Shown: piece by piece, positions 15,289-23,597 of the stretch
How positions within the stretch are numbered: the stretch's first letter is position 1
Layout of the letters: each line of letters starts with the position of its first letter
Origin: a bacterium
Lineage (GTDB): Bacteria; Vulcanimicrobiota; Xenobia; Xenobiales; Xenobiaceae
DNA length: 31,834 nt
Direction: 5' to 3'
Assembly: GCA_022839105.1 (NCBI GenBank)
Contig: JALHDH010000045.1
Span: 1 to 31,834, forward strand
Made by a program: the position numbers and the translations under genes
Notes under the pieces: generated by a model
Told to the model about the DNA's origin: nothing
Database searches by the model: none
The model's input: the letters and a program-made list of their open reading frames with translations, nothing else

Positions 15289-18200
15289 CCTGCCTCCTGC
15301 TCTTCGGGCTTTTGGGGGCGGGTGCGTGGGCCGCTCCTGCCAGCCTGGAGGAGGGGGTGCGGCTGGCCCGGGAGGGCCGACTTTCGGCAGCCTGTGAGCT
15401 CCTGGCCCGTGCGGGCCAGGAGCCCCGGGTGCTGGCCGCGCGGGCCCGCTTCGAGGCCGCTCGCCTGCACCACGACCAGGCCTTGCGCCTGGCGGCGCAG
15501 GTGCAGGGACCCTGGGATGTCCGTTTCGATGCCGAGGTGACCGCGATCGGGGCCCTGTATGATCGCGGCTTCATCCATCAGGCCTGGAATCGGCTGGAGG
15601 TGTTGGAGCGTCAGGCGCGCCAGCACCTGCCCGCGGACGTCTCGGCGCGTTTCTACCTGCTGCGCGGCCGGATGTGGCTGGGTCGGGAGCGCGGCGAACT
15701 GGCGCGGAAGAATTTCGCCGAGGCGGTGCGCCAGGCGGATCGCCCGGGGGCTGGCCCGGAGGCCGGGGACGCGGCGGCCCAGGCCCTGGCCATGTGGGCT
15801 CGCGATCTGGAGACCGACGAGCCCGAGCAGGCCCGGGTCCGCCTGGAGGAGGCCCTGCGCCGGGTGGACTGCACGCTGGCCGCGATGGCCGTCGAAGAGA
15901 TCCGACTGATCCTGGACGCGGGGCGGGGGCGTTACCAGGAGGCGAGCAACTCGGCCCGCCTCCTGGCGGCCCTGCAGAGGGCCCTGGGCGAACCGGACCA
16001 GGAGGCCCGCCTCCTGAAGAACGCCGCCGGCCTCTCGGTCGAGGCGGGGGACTGGGAGTCCGCCGAACGGGCCTACGCCCTGGCCACGCAGCGCGTCATG
16101 CACTGTCGCACCCCCTCGCTGATTCGAACTCTTGTGCGCCAGCGGCTGAACTCCTTGAACATGCACCAGGAACGTGCCCAGGCTCCCGTCCTGGAAGCCA
16201 CCTTCCAGCAGGCCCTGGGGATCCTCTCCGAGCCGGAGGATCGGATCTGGCTTCTGGTGCTGCGCAGCGAGATGCGCGCGGGGCAGGGAAGGCAGGAGCA
16301 AGCCGGCTTCGAGGAGGCCTGGAACCTGGCCCGCAAGTCCGGGCTGCCGCGCCTGGAGGCCTGGGCCCTGGAGGCGGCCTCCAGGGCCGAGACTCGCGCC
16401 GGACGCCTGGAGCGGGCCTGCGAACTGACGCGCCAGGCCCTGGAACTGGTGGCCCCGCTTCCCGCGTCCGCCCCCGACGATCCCACGGGTCTGGGCGTTT
16501 CGCGCTTGCAGCGAAGCCTGGCGATGAACCTGCAGGCCCGGGCGCGCTTCTCGGAGGCCGAGACGGCGCTGCGCCGCGCCCAGGACGATCCGCAACTGGA
16601 GGACTGGCCCGAAGAGCGCATCCGCAACTGGCAGGCCCTGCTTTCGCTCGGTCTGGCCGCCTCGCGCCTGCCCCTGGCCCAGGAGGCCATGGAGGGCCTG
16701 AACCGCGACATCCCCAGCCTTCCTGGCCTGCTGCAGCGCCAGGCGGTGACCTCGATCACGCTTCTGCCCCTGGTCTCCTCGGCCTTGTGGAGCGGACCGC
16801 AGATCTACGAAGACCCGCTCCTGCCCGGCTCGCTGGAGAGCCCCGGGGCGATCCTGCTGCGCCGGGCGGCTCGCCACCCCGAGACCATCCAGAACCTGCT
16901 GGCAAACTCCCGGGGGTGGGCCGAGCACGAGTCCAGGCGGGGCTCGCCCGCGGTGCGCTCGGTGGCGCTGCTGGTGGAGGGGTTGCTCCTGGACAGCCTG
17001 GGCCGGCGACCCGAGGCGCAGGATGTCTATCTCCAGGCCCTGGAGTCGGCCCGGACCGGAGGCTTCCAGTCCATCCAGGTCCTGGGAGCCTTCACTCGGG
17101 CCCGGCTGTTGGCCTTGGAGGGAGACCAGGAGCAGGCCCTGACGGTGCTGCTTGGAACCCGGCAGGACCTGGCCGAGACCCCCATGGCCAAGGAGCGCAG
17201 CTTGCTGGACCGCGTGATCTCCAGCCTTCTGCTGCGCATGGGGCGCGCCCAGGAGGCCCTGACCCGGGCCGACCTGGCCGTACAGGAGGGGCGGGCCGAA
17301 CCGGCCGCCCTGGCCGCCGCCCGGAGTGCCCGGGCCAAGGCGCTTCTCAGCCTGGGGCGCCGCCAGGAGGCCGCCCGCGAACTGGAGGAGGCGGCCCGGC
17401 TCTCGGAGGCCACCCCTCGGGTCGAGGGCATCTACCGGATGTTCCGGGCTCGCGCCCTGCAGGGGGAGGAGGCCCTGGCCGAGGGCCGCCGGGCCCTGGA
17501 GCTCCTGGCCGGGGCCGGAGCCTTGTTGGAAGAGCGCCAGTGTTCCCTGGAGCAGGGGGGGCGGCTGGAGGACGCAGGCCGGGTCGAGGAGGCCCTGGCC
17601 TTGTATGAAGAGGCCGTCGAGAGCCTGTTGGACTGGACGGTGCAGATCGCCGAGCACCCGCCCCTGGACGAGGCCGGGCGAAGGCTCTTCGAGCGTGCCG
17701 TGGCCCTGCGTCTGGCCCGAGGCGATCAGGAGGAGGCGCTGACCCTGCTGGCCCGCTCGGGCTCGGCCGAGGTGGCCGCGGCCCTGGACCTCGAGGGCCT
17801 GGGGCCCGGGATGGAGACGCTCCGCGCTCGCCTGCAGGGCCTGCAGGCCGAGTTGAGCCAGACCTCTTCGGCGAGGCGCCGGGCCGAGGTGGCCCAGGAA
17901 CTGGCCTCGACGCGTCAAGAGTTCTTCGCTTCGCTGAACTCCTTGAAGGCCCGGGACACCGACTTCGATCGGCTGCTCTCGGTCCGGCCCGGAGATCTGG
18001 CGGCCTTGCAGGCGCGCCTGGATCCCGAAAGCCTCCTCCTGCAATACTACCCCGGCTCGGACGCGCTGTACGTGATGGCCCTGACCCGCGAGCGCTACGC
18101 CGTGCGCCGGGTGGGGGTGGACCGCCGTCGCCTGGAGGAGCTGGTCGGCCGATACAGGGAGAGCCTCAAGGAACCCTCCCGCCCCCTGGACCTGGAGGCC

Positions 18201-18989
18201 GGCCAGTTGCTGTACGGTTTCCTGATCGACCCCGTCCGGGATCTGGCGGAAGGCCGGCGGGCCTTGCGGCTGGTCCCGGGAGGGGTCTTGTGGTATCTGC
18301 CCTTCGACGCCCTGCCTCGGCCCCAGGGAGGTTTCCTGGTGCAGGACTGGCAGACCAGCACCCTGGCCTCGGCCAACATCCTGACCTTGCTGAGCGCCCG
18401 AGCGCGGCCCCCGCAGCCGCGCGTGGTCGGGGTGGGGGCTCCGGAGGGGGTCGATCTGCCCGGAACCCTGGCCGAACTGAAGGCCCTTCAGCGCGCCTGG
18501 CCCCGAGCCCGGCTCCTGACGGGGCGCCAGGCGGGCCTGCGTGACGTGATGGAGGCCGCCAACGGGGCCGATGTGGTGCATCTGGGCACCCACGGCACGG
18601 TGGATGCCCAGGACCCCAATTCCAGCGGCTTGCACCTGGCCGACGGCACCCTGAGGCTGGCCGATCTGTACGGCTTGCGCCTGGCACCCGGATCCCTGGC
18701 CGTGCTGAGCGCCTGTCAGACTGGCCTGGCCGGCGAGGTTCCCGGCCGGGATCTGGCCAGCCTGGCCCAGGGCCTGGCCACCGCGGGGGCCTCGACTGTG
18801 GTGGCCTCGCTGTGGTCGGTGGATGACGCCGCGACCGCCCAGCTCTTCGACGAGTTCTACGCCCGGCTGGCTGGGGGGAGCGCCCGCGCCGAGGCCCTGC
18901 GCCAGGCCCGGCTGGCCCTGCTGGGCCGCCCCGAGCGCGCTCATCCCTTCCACTGGGCCGCCTTCACCCTGCTGGGGGACCCGGACTGA
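15264..18989 (+). CDS. Secreted TPR-repeat protein with C-terminal CHAT (caspase-like) domain
   Basis: 1241 residues. Signal peptide: basic MSRLRAQ, hydrophobic VACLLLFGLLGAGAWA, cleavage near residue 24. Residues 25-880 are almost entirely helical repeats of TPR type (A...A..LL..G....A...L). A coiled-coil segment lies near 855-900, then the CHAT domain from about 960 to 1241. The catalytic pair of the CHAT/caspase fold is present: His1110 in VHLGTHG and Cys1151 in LSACQTG, with the conserved end HPFHWAAFTLLGDPD. CHAT-TPR proteins of large-genome bacteria are proteases or protein scaffolds; targets here are unknown. The TTG at 15264 is chosen because it gives a perfect signal peptide. There is no ATG, and upstream codons overlap the previous gene out of frame. 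Confidence 0.85.
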   Translation: MSRLRAQVACLLLFGLLGAGAWAAPASLEEGVRLAREGRLSAACELLARAGQEPRVLAARARFEAARLHHDQALRLAAQVQGPWDVRFDAEVTAIGALYDRGFIHQAWNRLEVLERQARQHLPADVSARFYLLRGRMWLGRERGELARKNFAEAVRQADRPGAGPEAGDAAAQALAMWARDLETDEPEQARVRLEEALRRVDCTLAAMAVEEIRLILDAGRGRYQEASNSARLLAALQRALGEPDQEARLLKNAAGLSVEAGDWESAERAYALATQRVMHCRTPSLIRTLVRQRLNSLNMHQERAQAPVLEATFQQALGILSEPEDRIWLLVLRSEMRAGQGRQEQAGFEEAWNLARKSGLPRLEAWALEAASRAETRAGRLERACELTRQALELVAPLPASAPDDPTGLGVSRLQRSLAMNLQARARFSEAETALRRAQDDPQLEDWPEERIRNWQALLSLGLAASRLPLAQEAMEGLNRDIPSLPGLLQRQAVTSITLLPLVSSALWSGPQIYEDPLLPGSLESPGAILLRRAARHPETIQNLLANSRGWAEHESRRGSPAVRSVALLVEGLLLDSLGRRPEAQDVYLQALESARTGGFQSIQVLGAFTRARLLALEGDQEQALTVLLGTRQDLAETPMAKERSLLDRVISSLLLRMGRAQEALTRADLAVQEGRAEPAALAAARSARAKALLSLGRRQEAARELEEAARLSEATPRVEGIYRMFRARALQGEEALAEGRRALELLAGAGALLEERQCSLEQGGRLEDAGRVEEALALYEEAVESLLDWTVQIAEHPPLDEAGRRLFERAVALRLARGDQEEALTLLARSGSAEVAAALDLEGLGPGMETLRARLQGLQAELSQTSSARRRAEVAQELASTRQEFFASLNSLKARDTDFDRLLSVRPGDLAALQARLDPESLLLQYYPGSDALYVMALTRERYAVRRVGVDRRRLEELVGRYRESLKEPSRPLDLEAGQLLYGFLIDPVRDLAEGRRALRLVPGGVLWYLPFDALPRPQGGFLVQDWQTSTLASANILTLLSARARPPQPRVVGVGAPEGVDLPGTLAELKALQRAWPRARLLTGRQAGLRDVMEAANGADVVHLGTHGTVDAQDPNSSGLHLADGTLRLADLYGLRLAPGSLAVLSACQTGLAGEVPGRDLASLAQGLATAGASTVVASLWSVDDAATAQLFDEFYARLAGGSARAEALRQARLALLGRPERAHPFHWAAFTLLGDPD

Positions 18990-19174
18990 CCTGCAGGTGG
19001 GATTCACGGCGGGGAGTCGGACGCTCTCCAGTGTGAAGCGGTGGGGCAGATCCTGGTTCCTGGCGGGTCTCCGTCCGGTTTCGTCGGGAATCTCCTGGGA
19101 AACATGCAGGAGCCCGGCAGACTCCGCCCTGAGCCATCCCGGCAGATCGGGTCGCGACGCCTCCCGGGGGGCCT

Positions 19175-20080
19175 TCAGCCCTGCAGGAAGTCCCGGTCCG
19201 GCTGGGCCGCGACGATCCCGCTCGGGTTCAGGAAGGGGTGGCTTCGGTAGTAATGCTCGCGGATATGGTCCATCCGGCAGGTCCCGGCCACCCCGGGCAC
19301 GGCGTACAGTTCCCGCATGTAGCGCGTGAGGTGGGGATGATCGACCAGGCGCTTGCGGCTGCACTTGAAGTGGACGCTGTAGACCGGGTCGAAGCGGTAC
19401 AGGGTTGTGAACATCGCCCAGTCCGCCTCGGTGATCCGGTCGCCGCACAGGAAGCGCTGGCGCCCGAGGATGCCCTCCCAGTGCTCCAACGCCGCGAAGA
19501 GGGTCTCGATGGCCTCGTCGTAGGCTTCCTGGGAGGTGGCGAAGCCCGCGCGGTAGACCCCGTTGTTGATCGGGTCATACAGGGCATCCAGAGTGGCTTC
19601 GACCTGCTGGTGAAGCTCGGGCGGGCAGAAATCCGGACCTCCCCCCCCGAAGTCGTGGTCGAAGAGGCGCACGATCAGGCGGGACTCGTTGTTCAGGATG
19701 GTCCCTTCTTCGCGATCCCAGAGGAGCGGGACCGTCACCCGCCCGGTGTAGTCCGGGACGGCGGCCCGGTAGACCTCGCGAAGGAACCTGGCCTCGTGGA
19801 TGGGATCGGGGGTGCCCCGTTCGCTGAAGAACCAGCCGTCCCGCCCCATGTGGGGGTCGACGACGGACAAGGAGACTCTGGATTCCAGGCCTTTGAGCCT
19901 GCGCATGATCAGGGTGCGGTGGGCCCAGGGACAGGCATATGAAACGTAGAGATGGAAGCGACCCGGAGCCGGGGGTGAGACCACCCGGCCCCGGAAGACC
20001 GTCTCGTCTCGCAGGAAGCGACCCGATTCGTCGCTGCGGTAGGAATCCTCGCACCAGGTCCCCTTCACCATCATGCCCAT
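19175..20080 (-). CDS. Glutathionyl-hydroquinone reductase-like GST (YqjG/ECM4 family)
   Basis: 301 residues, cytosolic. Omega/Xi-class GST layout: N-terminal thioredoxin fold with catalytic Cys50 in SYACPWAHR (residues 48-55), VVDPHMGRDGWFFSE, VTVPLLWDRE and NNESRLIVRLFD. A helical C-terminal domain follows, with LCGDRITEADWAMFTTLYRFDPVY and HFKCSRKR. The family uses glutathione to reduce glutathionyl-hydroquinones, and the order of motifs fits E. coli YqjG throughout. Start choices at 20080, 20074 and 20071 are close together and none has a strong ribosome-binding site. Its end faces the CHAT gene, with 185 bp between that hold no recognisable gene. Confidence 0.9.
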   Translation of the reverse strand: MGMMVKGTWCEDSYRSDESGRFLRDETVFRGRVVSPPAPGRFHLYVSYACPWAHRTLIMRRLKGLESRVSLSVVDPHMGRDGWFFSERGTPDPIHEARFLREVYRAAVPDYTGRVTVPLLWDREEGTILNNESRLIVRLFDHDFGGGGPDFCPPELHQQVEATLDALYDPINNGVYRAGFATSQEAYDEAIETLFAALEHWEGILGRQRFLCGDRITEADWAMFTTLYRFDPVYSVHFKCSRKRLVDHPHLTRYMRELYAVPGVAGTCRMDHIREHYYRSHPFLNPSGIVAAQPDRDFLQG

Positions 20081-20133
20081 GCCTGGACGGTTCGGGGGCC
20101 TGGAATGCGAAACCTGCCCGGGTCGCCCAGGGG

Positions 20134-20505
20134 TCAGGCGCTGGGGGTGGCCGGTTCCTCGGTCTTCTTGGCGGAGGTCTTCCTGGTCGAGGCCTTCTTG
20201 GTCGGCGCCTTCTTCGTGGCGGTCTTCTTGGCGGGCGCCTTGGCCTTGGCACTGGCCTTGGCGCTGGCCTTGGTGGCCTTGGCCGCGCTGGCTTCTTCCT
20301 CGAGGCGGGCGATCTCGTCGCGCCGGGCATCGAGCACCATGTTCTGACAGATGCGGGACTGGATGGTCATGTCCAGCGACTTGTGCTCGCCGCCTTCGGT
20401 GTAGCAGACTTCCATCCGGCCGGTCGAGCGGTTGATCTCGAGGACCTTGTACTCGCCAATGCGATTGCTGTAAGTCTTGCCGACCTGGAATTCGATTTCA
20501 GGCAT
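20134..20505 (-). CDS. Small protein with a histone H1-like Lys/Ala tail
   Basis: 123 residues in two parts. Residues 1-70 look like a compact beta-rich domain: VGKTYSNRIGEYKVLEINRS, then GRMEVCYTEGG and MTIQSRICQNMVLDARRDEI. The remaining 50 or so are a low-complexity tail of Lys, Ala, Thr and Ser (AKATKASAKASAKAKAP, KKTATKKAPTKKAS), like bacterial H1-like DNA-binding proteins such as AlgP or Hc1. The tail would bind DNA or RNA; the N-terminal domain is unassigned. The ATG at 20505 follows GAGGAG and an unusually structured leader with its own promoter. Confidence 0.75.
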   Translation of the reverse strand: MPEIEFQVGKTYSNRIGEYKVLEINRSTGRMEVCYTEGGEHKSLDMTIQSRICQNMVLDARRDEIARLEEEASAAKATKASAKASAKAKAPAKKTATKKAPTKKASTRKTSAKKTEEPATPSA

Positions 20506-20529
20506 TCACGGTCTCCTCATGGCCGCTTT

Positions 20530-20571
20530 CCCCCGCTCCTGGCATGGAGATGCCAGGGGCTTGCGCGGGGG
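20530..20571 (-). promoter_or_regulatory. Structured 5' leader of the H1-like gene
   Basis: CCCCCGC (20530-20536) pairs with GCGGGGG (20565-20571), enclosing a perfect 8-bp hairpin CCTGGCAT / ATGCCAGG (20538-20545 and 20550-20557) with a 4-nt loop. It lies between the predicted promoter and the start codon, 24 nt before the ATG. No U-tract follows, so it is more likely an mRNA-stability or translational element than a terminator. Confidence 0.45.
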
Positions 20572-20585
20572 CTCTGGCCTTACCC

Positions 20586-20615
20586 AATATATCACCCTTT
20601 TCCTTTTGATGTCAG
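20586..20615 (-). promoter_or_regulatory. Promoter of the H1-like gene
   Basis: On the minus strand CTGACA (20615-20610) is followed after 18 nt by TATATT (20591-20586). The patch is AT-rich in an otherwise GC-rich region, and the -35 box overlaps the stop codon of the upstream channel gene. The -10 context GGTGATATATT recurs at the metK promoter. Confidence 0.6.
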
Positions 20616-22192
20616 AACCACCTTTGAGGTTTCGCTTCAGGCCTGTTCTCTTCCCCAGAAACGCAGATCAGCTTGTCTCCGTCCTGCAGGGTCACGCCCC
20701 GGGGGTTGAGCCGCATCTTCAGCCTGGGCTCCATCTCCGGAACCGTTTTCGGGAGGTCGGCCGGCCTGGTTTCGGGGCGCTCCAGGGCCACGGGCAGCCA
20801 GCCGCGTTCCCCAAGCACCACCCCGATGGCCTCCTCGAAGCGCCGCCCCACCAGGTCTCCTTCCACGGGAAGGCTTTCCAGTCGCGAGCCGACCGAAGAG
20901 CGGAGCAGGTCCTTGATCACCGAGACAGCTCCGGTGTGCATGGCGGCCTGAGCCAGCATATGGCCGGCCAGGTCCCGGGTCAGGATCACCTGGTCGACCT
21001 TCCCCATGCGCAGGTGATCTTCGTTCATCGCGTTGGAGAGCTCCGCGCAGGTATGGACCTTGGGGTTGAGCTTTTCGATGGTCAGGGCGGCCAGGACCGT
21101 GCGGGCGTCGGCGTCCTGGCGGCTGCGTCCGTCGCTCTGATCCGAGACGATCACGGCGGCGAGGGCCTTGTGCACGTTGGCCTGCTTGAGGACCTCGGAG
21201 CGGGTGAAGTCGTCATGGAGGTGGTGGATCAGGTCCGGTCGGCCCAGGTTCTGGATCTCGGGCAGTTCCTTGCGGCTGCAGATCACCACGATGTCCTTCT
21301 CGCGGAAGTCGCGGGAGTTCTGGAACTCCTTGAGCATGGTCTCCACCCCGGAGTTCCAGCCGCAGATCAGGACATGGTCTTCCAGTTCGGACAGTTCCTT
21401 GGGCTTCAAGACGGTGCCCTCCTTGAGCTTCTCGATCATGATGGCCGAGACCGTGCCGGTGATCACGGCGAAGAAGCCCAGGCCCGAGAACATGATCATC
21501 AGGGCCGCCACCTTCCCCCCCAGGCTTGCCGGCAGTTCGGTGATGTACTCTCCGGCAAAGAGCGTGAACAGGGCGGACCAGAAGGCCTGCGTCAGCGAGG
21601 CGGCGTCTCCGGGACGGTGTTCGAAGGTGGCCAGGGCCAGGGTTCCCGCCACCACGGCAAAGCTGATCAGGAAAAGATAGAGCAGATACTCCGCGGCGCG
21701 GCGCCGGAACAGGAATCTCAGCACCCTCAGGTGCTGGTCCATCAGGTTGGGCAGGCGGAGGAGCCGCAGCAGCCGGACCAGGCGGAAGGCCCGACCCAGA
21801 CGGAAGACCCGCAGCAACGGGAGCACCGCCAGGATGTCGATCCAGTAGTTCCGGAAGAAGCCGGCGGAGCTCGGGGCGGCGATCCAGCGCAGGGTCAGCT
21901 CGACGACGAAGAAGAGGGTGATTGCCGCCTGGAGTTCACCCAGGAGGCGGTGGATCGGAGAACCTTCGGGGCTGGAGAGCTCCCAGGCCAGCAGGGTCAC
22001 CGAGACCAGGATCAGGACGAAGACCAGCCCGCCAAAGAGGCGGTGGTCCACCAGGCGACGGGTCTTCAGTCGGAGCGACTCCAGGATGGTCAGGACCCCC
22101 TTGCACGAGACAGGCCGCTCGGGGCGATCCGCAGGAGGGTCTCTTGTCCCCTCGGTCGGTTTCCCCTGCCCGAAGCGAGAAGCCCCCGGCAC
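20612..22192 (-). CDS. 6TM voltage-sensor-type ion channel with RCK/TrkA-N domain, atypical selectivity filter
   Basis: 526 residues if started at GTG 22192. Six membrane segments lie between residues 52 and 255. The S4-like helix has an Arg or Lys repeat (RVFRLGRAFRLVRLLRLLRL, 128-147). The pore region reads FWSALFTLFAGEYITELP (204-221) in place of the usual T-x-G-Y-G filter. The post-pore helix MFSGLGFFAVITGTVSAIM leads to RCK domains starting VLICGWNSGVETM (274-286), with a TrkA-C-like end. The family is K+ channels of the Kch/MthK type; ion selectivity here is uncertain. The start is also uncertain: the GTG at 22192 lies within a terminator hairpin (22179-22206), so translation may begin further down, for example at a CTG near 22090 behind AAGGGGG. 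Confidence 0.85.
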   Translation of the reverse strand: MPGASRFGQGKPTEGTRDPPADRPERPVSCKGVLTILESLRLKTRRLVDHRLFGGLVFVLILVSVTLLAWELSSPEGSPIHRLLGELQAAITLFFVVELTLRWIAAPSSAGFFRNYWIDILAVLPLLRVFRLGRAFRLVRLLRLLRLPNLMDQHLRVLRFLFRRRAAEYLLYLFLISFAVVAGTLALATFEHRPGDAASLTQAFWSALFTLFAGEYITELPASLGGKVAALMIMFSGLGFFAVITGTVSAIMIEKLKEGTVLKPKELSELEDHVLICGWNSGVETMLKEFQNSRDFREKDIVVICSRKELPEIQNLGRPDLIHHLHDDFTRSEVLKQANVHKALAAVIVSDQSDGRSRQDADARTVLAALTIEKLNPKVHTCAELSNAMNEDHLRMGKVDQVILTRDLAGHMLAQAAMHTGAVSVIKDLLRSSVGSRLESLPVEGDLVGRRFEEAIGVVLGERGWLPVALERPETRPADLPKTVPEMEPRLKMRLNPRGVTLQDGDKLICVSGEENRPEAKPQRWF

Positions 22193-22206
22193 GGCACGGG
22201 GGCTTC
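22179..22206 (-). terminator. Hairpin after the PiT transporter gene
   Basis: GAAGCCCCCG (22179-22188) and CGGGGGCTTC (22197-22206) form a perfect 10-bp stem with an 8-nt loop, 32 bp beyond the pit stop codon. There is no clear U-tract. Its position fits termination of the pit transcript ahead of the channel gene. Confidence 0.6.
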
Positions 22207-22237
22207 GATTCCGGAAAGGGTCGGGTGGCCCGGGATC

Positions 22238-23335
22238 TCAGCGGTTGAAGAACCAGCCCAGGAACCAGGCCACCGCGATGGTGGCCGGGAAGGTCAGGAT
22301 CCAGGCCACCAGGATCTTGCCGCCCAGGCCCCACTTGACGGCCTTGGGATTGCGCACGCTGCCGACGCCCAGGATGCTGCCGGTGATGGTGTGGGTGGTG
22401 CTGACCGGGATGCCCATCTCGGAGGCCACCTCCAGGGTCAGGGCGGCCCCCATCTCGGCCGAGAAGCCCTCCATCGGGCGGATATGGGCCAGCTTCATGC
22501 CCAGGGTCCGGATGACCTTCCAGCCTCCCGCGGCGGTGCCGATGGCCATGACCGTGGCGCAGCTCAGGATGACCCACAAGGGGATCTGGGGCATCCCGTG
22601 GGCGTCGGCCTGGGGGAGCACCCACTCGGGCAGGTGCACGGCGGTGGTCGTGGTGATGGTCAGCAAGGCCAGGGTGATCACGCCCATGACCTTCTGGGCA
22701 TCGTTCTTGCCGTGCTGGAAGGCCATGAAGGAGGCCGAGAGGACCTGCAACGAGCCGAAGAGCTTCTTTCCGGTTCGCGCCGAGATCCGGTCTCCGCTGG
22801 CCAGCCAGATGCACCCGACCAGGACGACGTAGCTGACCATCAGGCCCAGCAGGGGTGAGAGGAACAAGGCGACGACGGCCGGGATGATCCCCTCCCACTT
22901 CACGACCTCGAAGCCTCCGCCGCGGGCAAAGGAGGTGCCCAGCGCGGCTCCGATGATGCCGCCCATCAGCGAGTGGGATCCGCTGCAGGGGAGGCCCGCC
23001 CGGGTGCAGGCGGTGACCCAGGCAGCCGCGGCGATCATGGCCGCCACCACGCTCCACTGCGAGATCGCGCCCTCGTCCACCCACTTGCTGGCGATGGTCT
23101 GGGCCACCGTGGTGCTGACCAGGGCCCCGACGAAGTTCATCCCGGCGTTCATGGCCACGGCGTGGGCGGGTTTCATGACCCGCGTGGAGACCACCGTGGC
23201 GATGGCGTTGGCCGAGTCGTTCCAGCCGTTGGTGAAGTCGAAGAAGAGCGAGACCACCACGACCGAGACCAGGGCTACGAAGACGGCGGTCTCGGGGGAC
23301 ATCATGGCGTCGAGGGCGGAGGCGAGCTCAAGCAT
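22238..23335 (-). CDS. pit: PiT-family inorganic phosphate permease
   Basis: 365 residues, about 9-10 membrane helices, inner membrane. It couples phosphate uptake to cation symport. The two halves each carry the family signature: FTNGWNDSANAIATVVSTRV (about 34-53) and QHGKNDAQKVMGV (about 210-222). Typical elements GLPCSGSHSLMGGIIG and GIPVSTTHTITGSILGVG are also present. No PhoU-like (DUF47) gene, its common partner, is adjacent. The ATG at 23335 begins MLELASALDAMM. A poorly resolved ribosome-binding site (GGAAGG) lies about 20 nt upstream, so an internal Met could be used. Confidence 0.93.
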   Translation of the reverse strand: MLELASALDAMMSPETAVFVALVSVVVVSLFFDFTNGWNDSANAIATVVSTRVMKPAHAVAMNAGMNFVGALVSTTVAQTIASKWVDEGAISQWSVVAAMIAAAAWVTACTRAGLPCSGSHSLMGGIIGAALGTSFARGGGFEVVKWEGIIPAVVALFLSPLLGLMVSYVVLVGCIWLASGDRISARTGKKLFGSLQVLSASFMAFQHGKNDAQKVMGVITLALLTITTTTAVHLPEWVLPQADAHGMPQIPLWVILSCATVMAIGTAAGGWKVIRTLGMKLAHIRPMEGFSAEMGAALTLEVASEMGIPVSTTHTITGSILGVGSVRNPKAVKWGLGGKILVAWILTFPATIAVAWFLGWFFNR

Positions 23336-23541
23336 GGCTTTCAGGGGAGCCTTCCTGGAGATTTGACACGATTCGTTCCTCTCCGTGGCACATCCCGGGC
23401 GCCTTCAAATCCCCCGCAGTCGTTCTTCAAGTCTTCTGGCCCGACTGGCCAGGGGCCCGGGGACGCCGGCGGGTTCGGGTGGCCGGCGGGGATTCCTTCT
23501 GCAATCGGCGGAAATCTGGGCCGCTGAGGGGGAGAATCCGA

Positions 23542-23586
23542 GCGAGGCCCCCAAGGGCGCCGGATGGCGAACCTTGGGGGCCTCGC
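23542..23586 (-). terminator. Terminator hairpin of metK
   Basis: GCGAGGCCCCCAAGG (23542-23556) and CCTTGGGGGCCTCGC (23572-23586) form a perfect 15-bp stem with a 15-nt loop, starting 11 bp after the metK stop. No U-tract follows. Confidence 0.7.
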
Positions 23587-23597
23587 AGGTGGGTCGG

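Noticed and set aside
15261..19448. 1395-codon open frame on the - strand opposite the CHAT-TPR gene
   Set aside because: The translation is Gln/Gly/Leu-rich with no domain motif. The + frame has a signal peptide, TPR repeats and an intact CHAT catalytic pair.
20134..20330. Repetitive GC-rich DNA in the H1-like tail as a possible tandem repeat or CRISPR-like array
   Set aside because: The repetition comes from Lys/Ala/Thr codons in a coding frame. Repeat units are irregular and there are no spacers.
20477..22858. 793-codon + frame spanning the channel and PiT genes
   Set aside because: It is antisense to two genes of known families and to the terminator between them, and its composition is Gln/His/Gly-rich.
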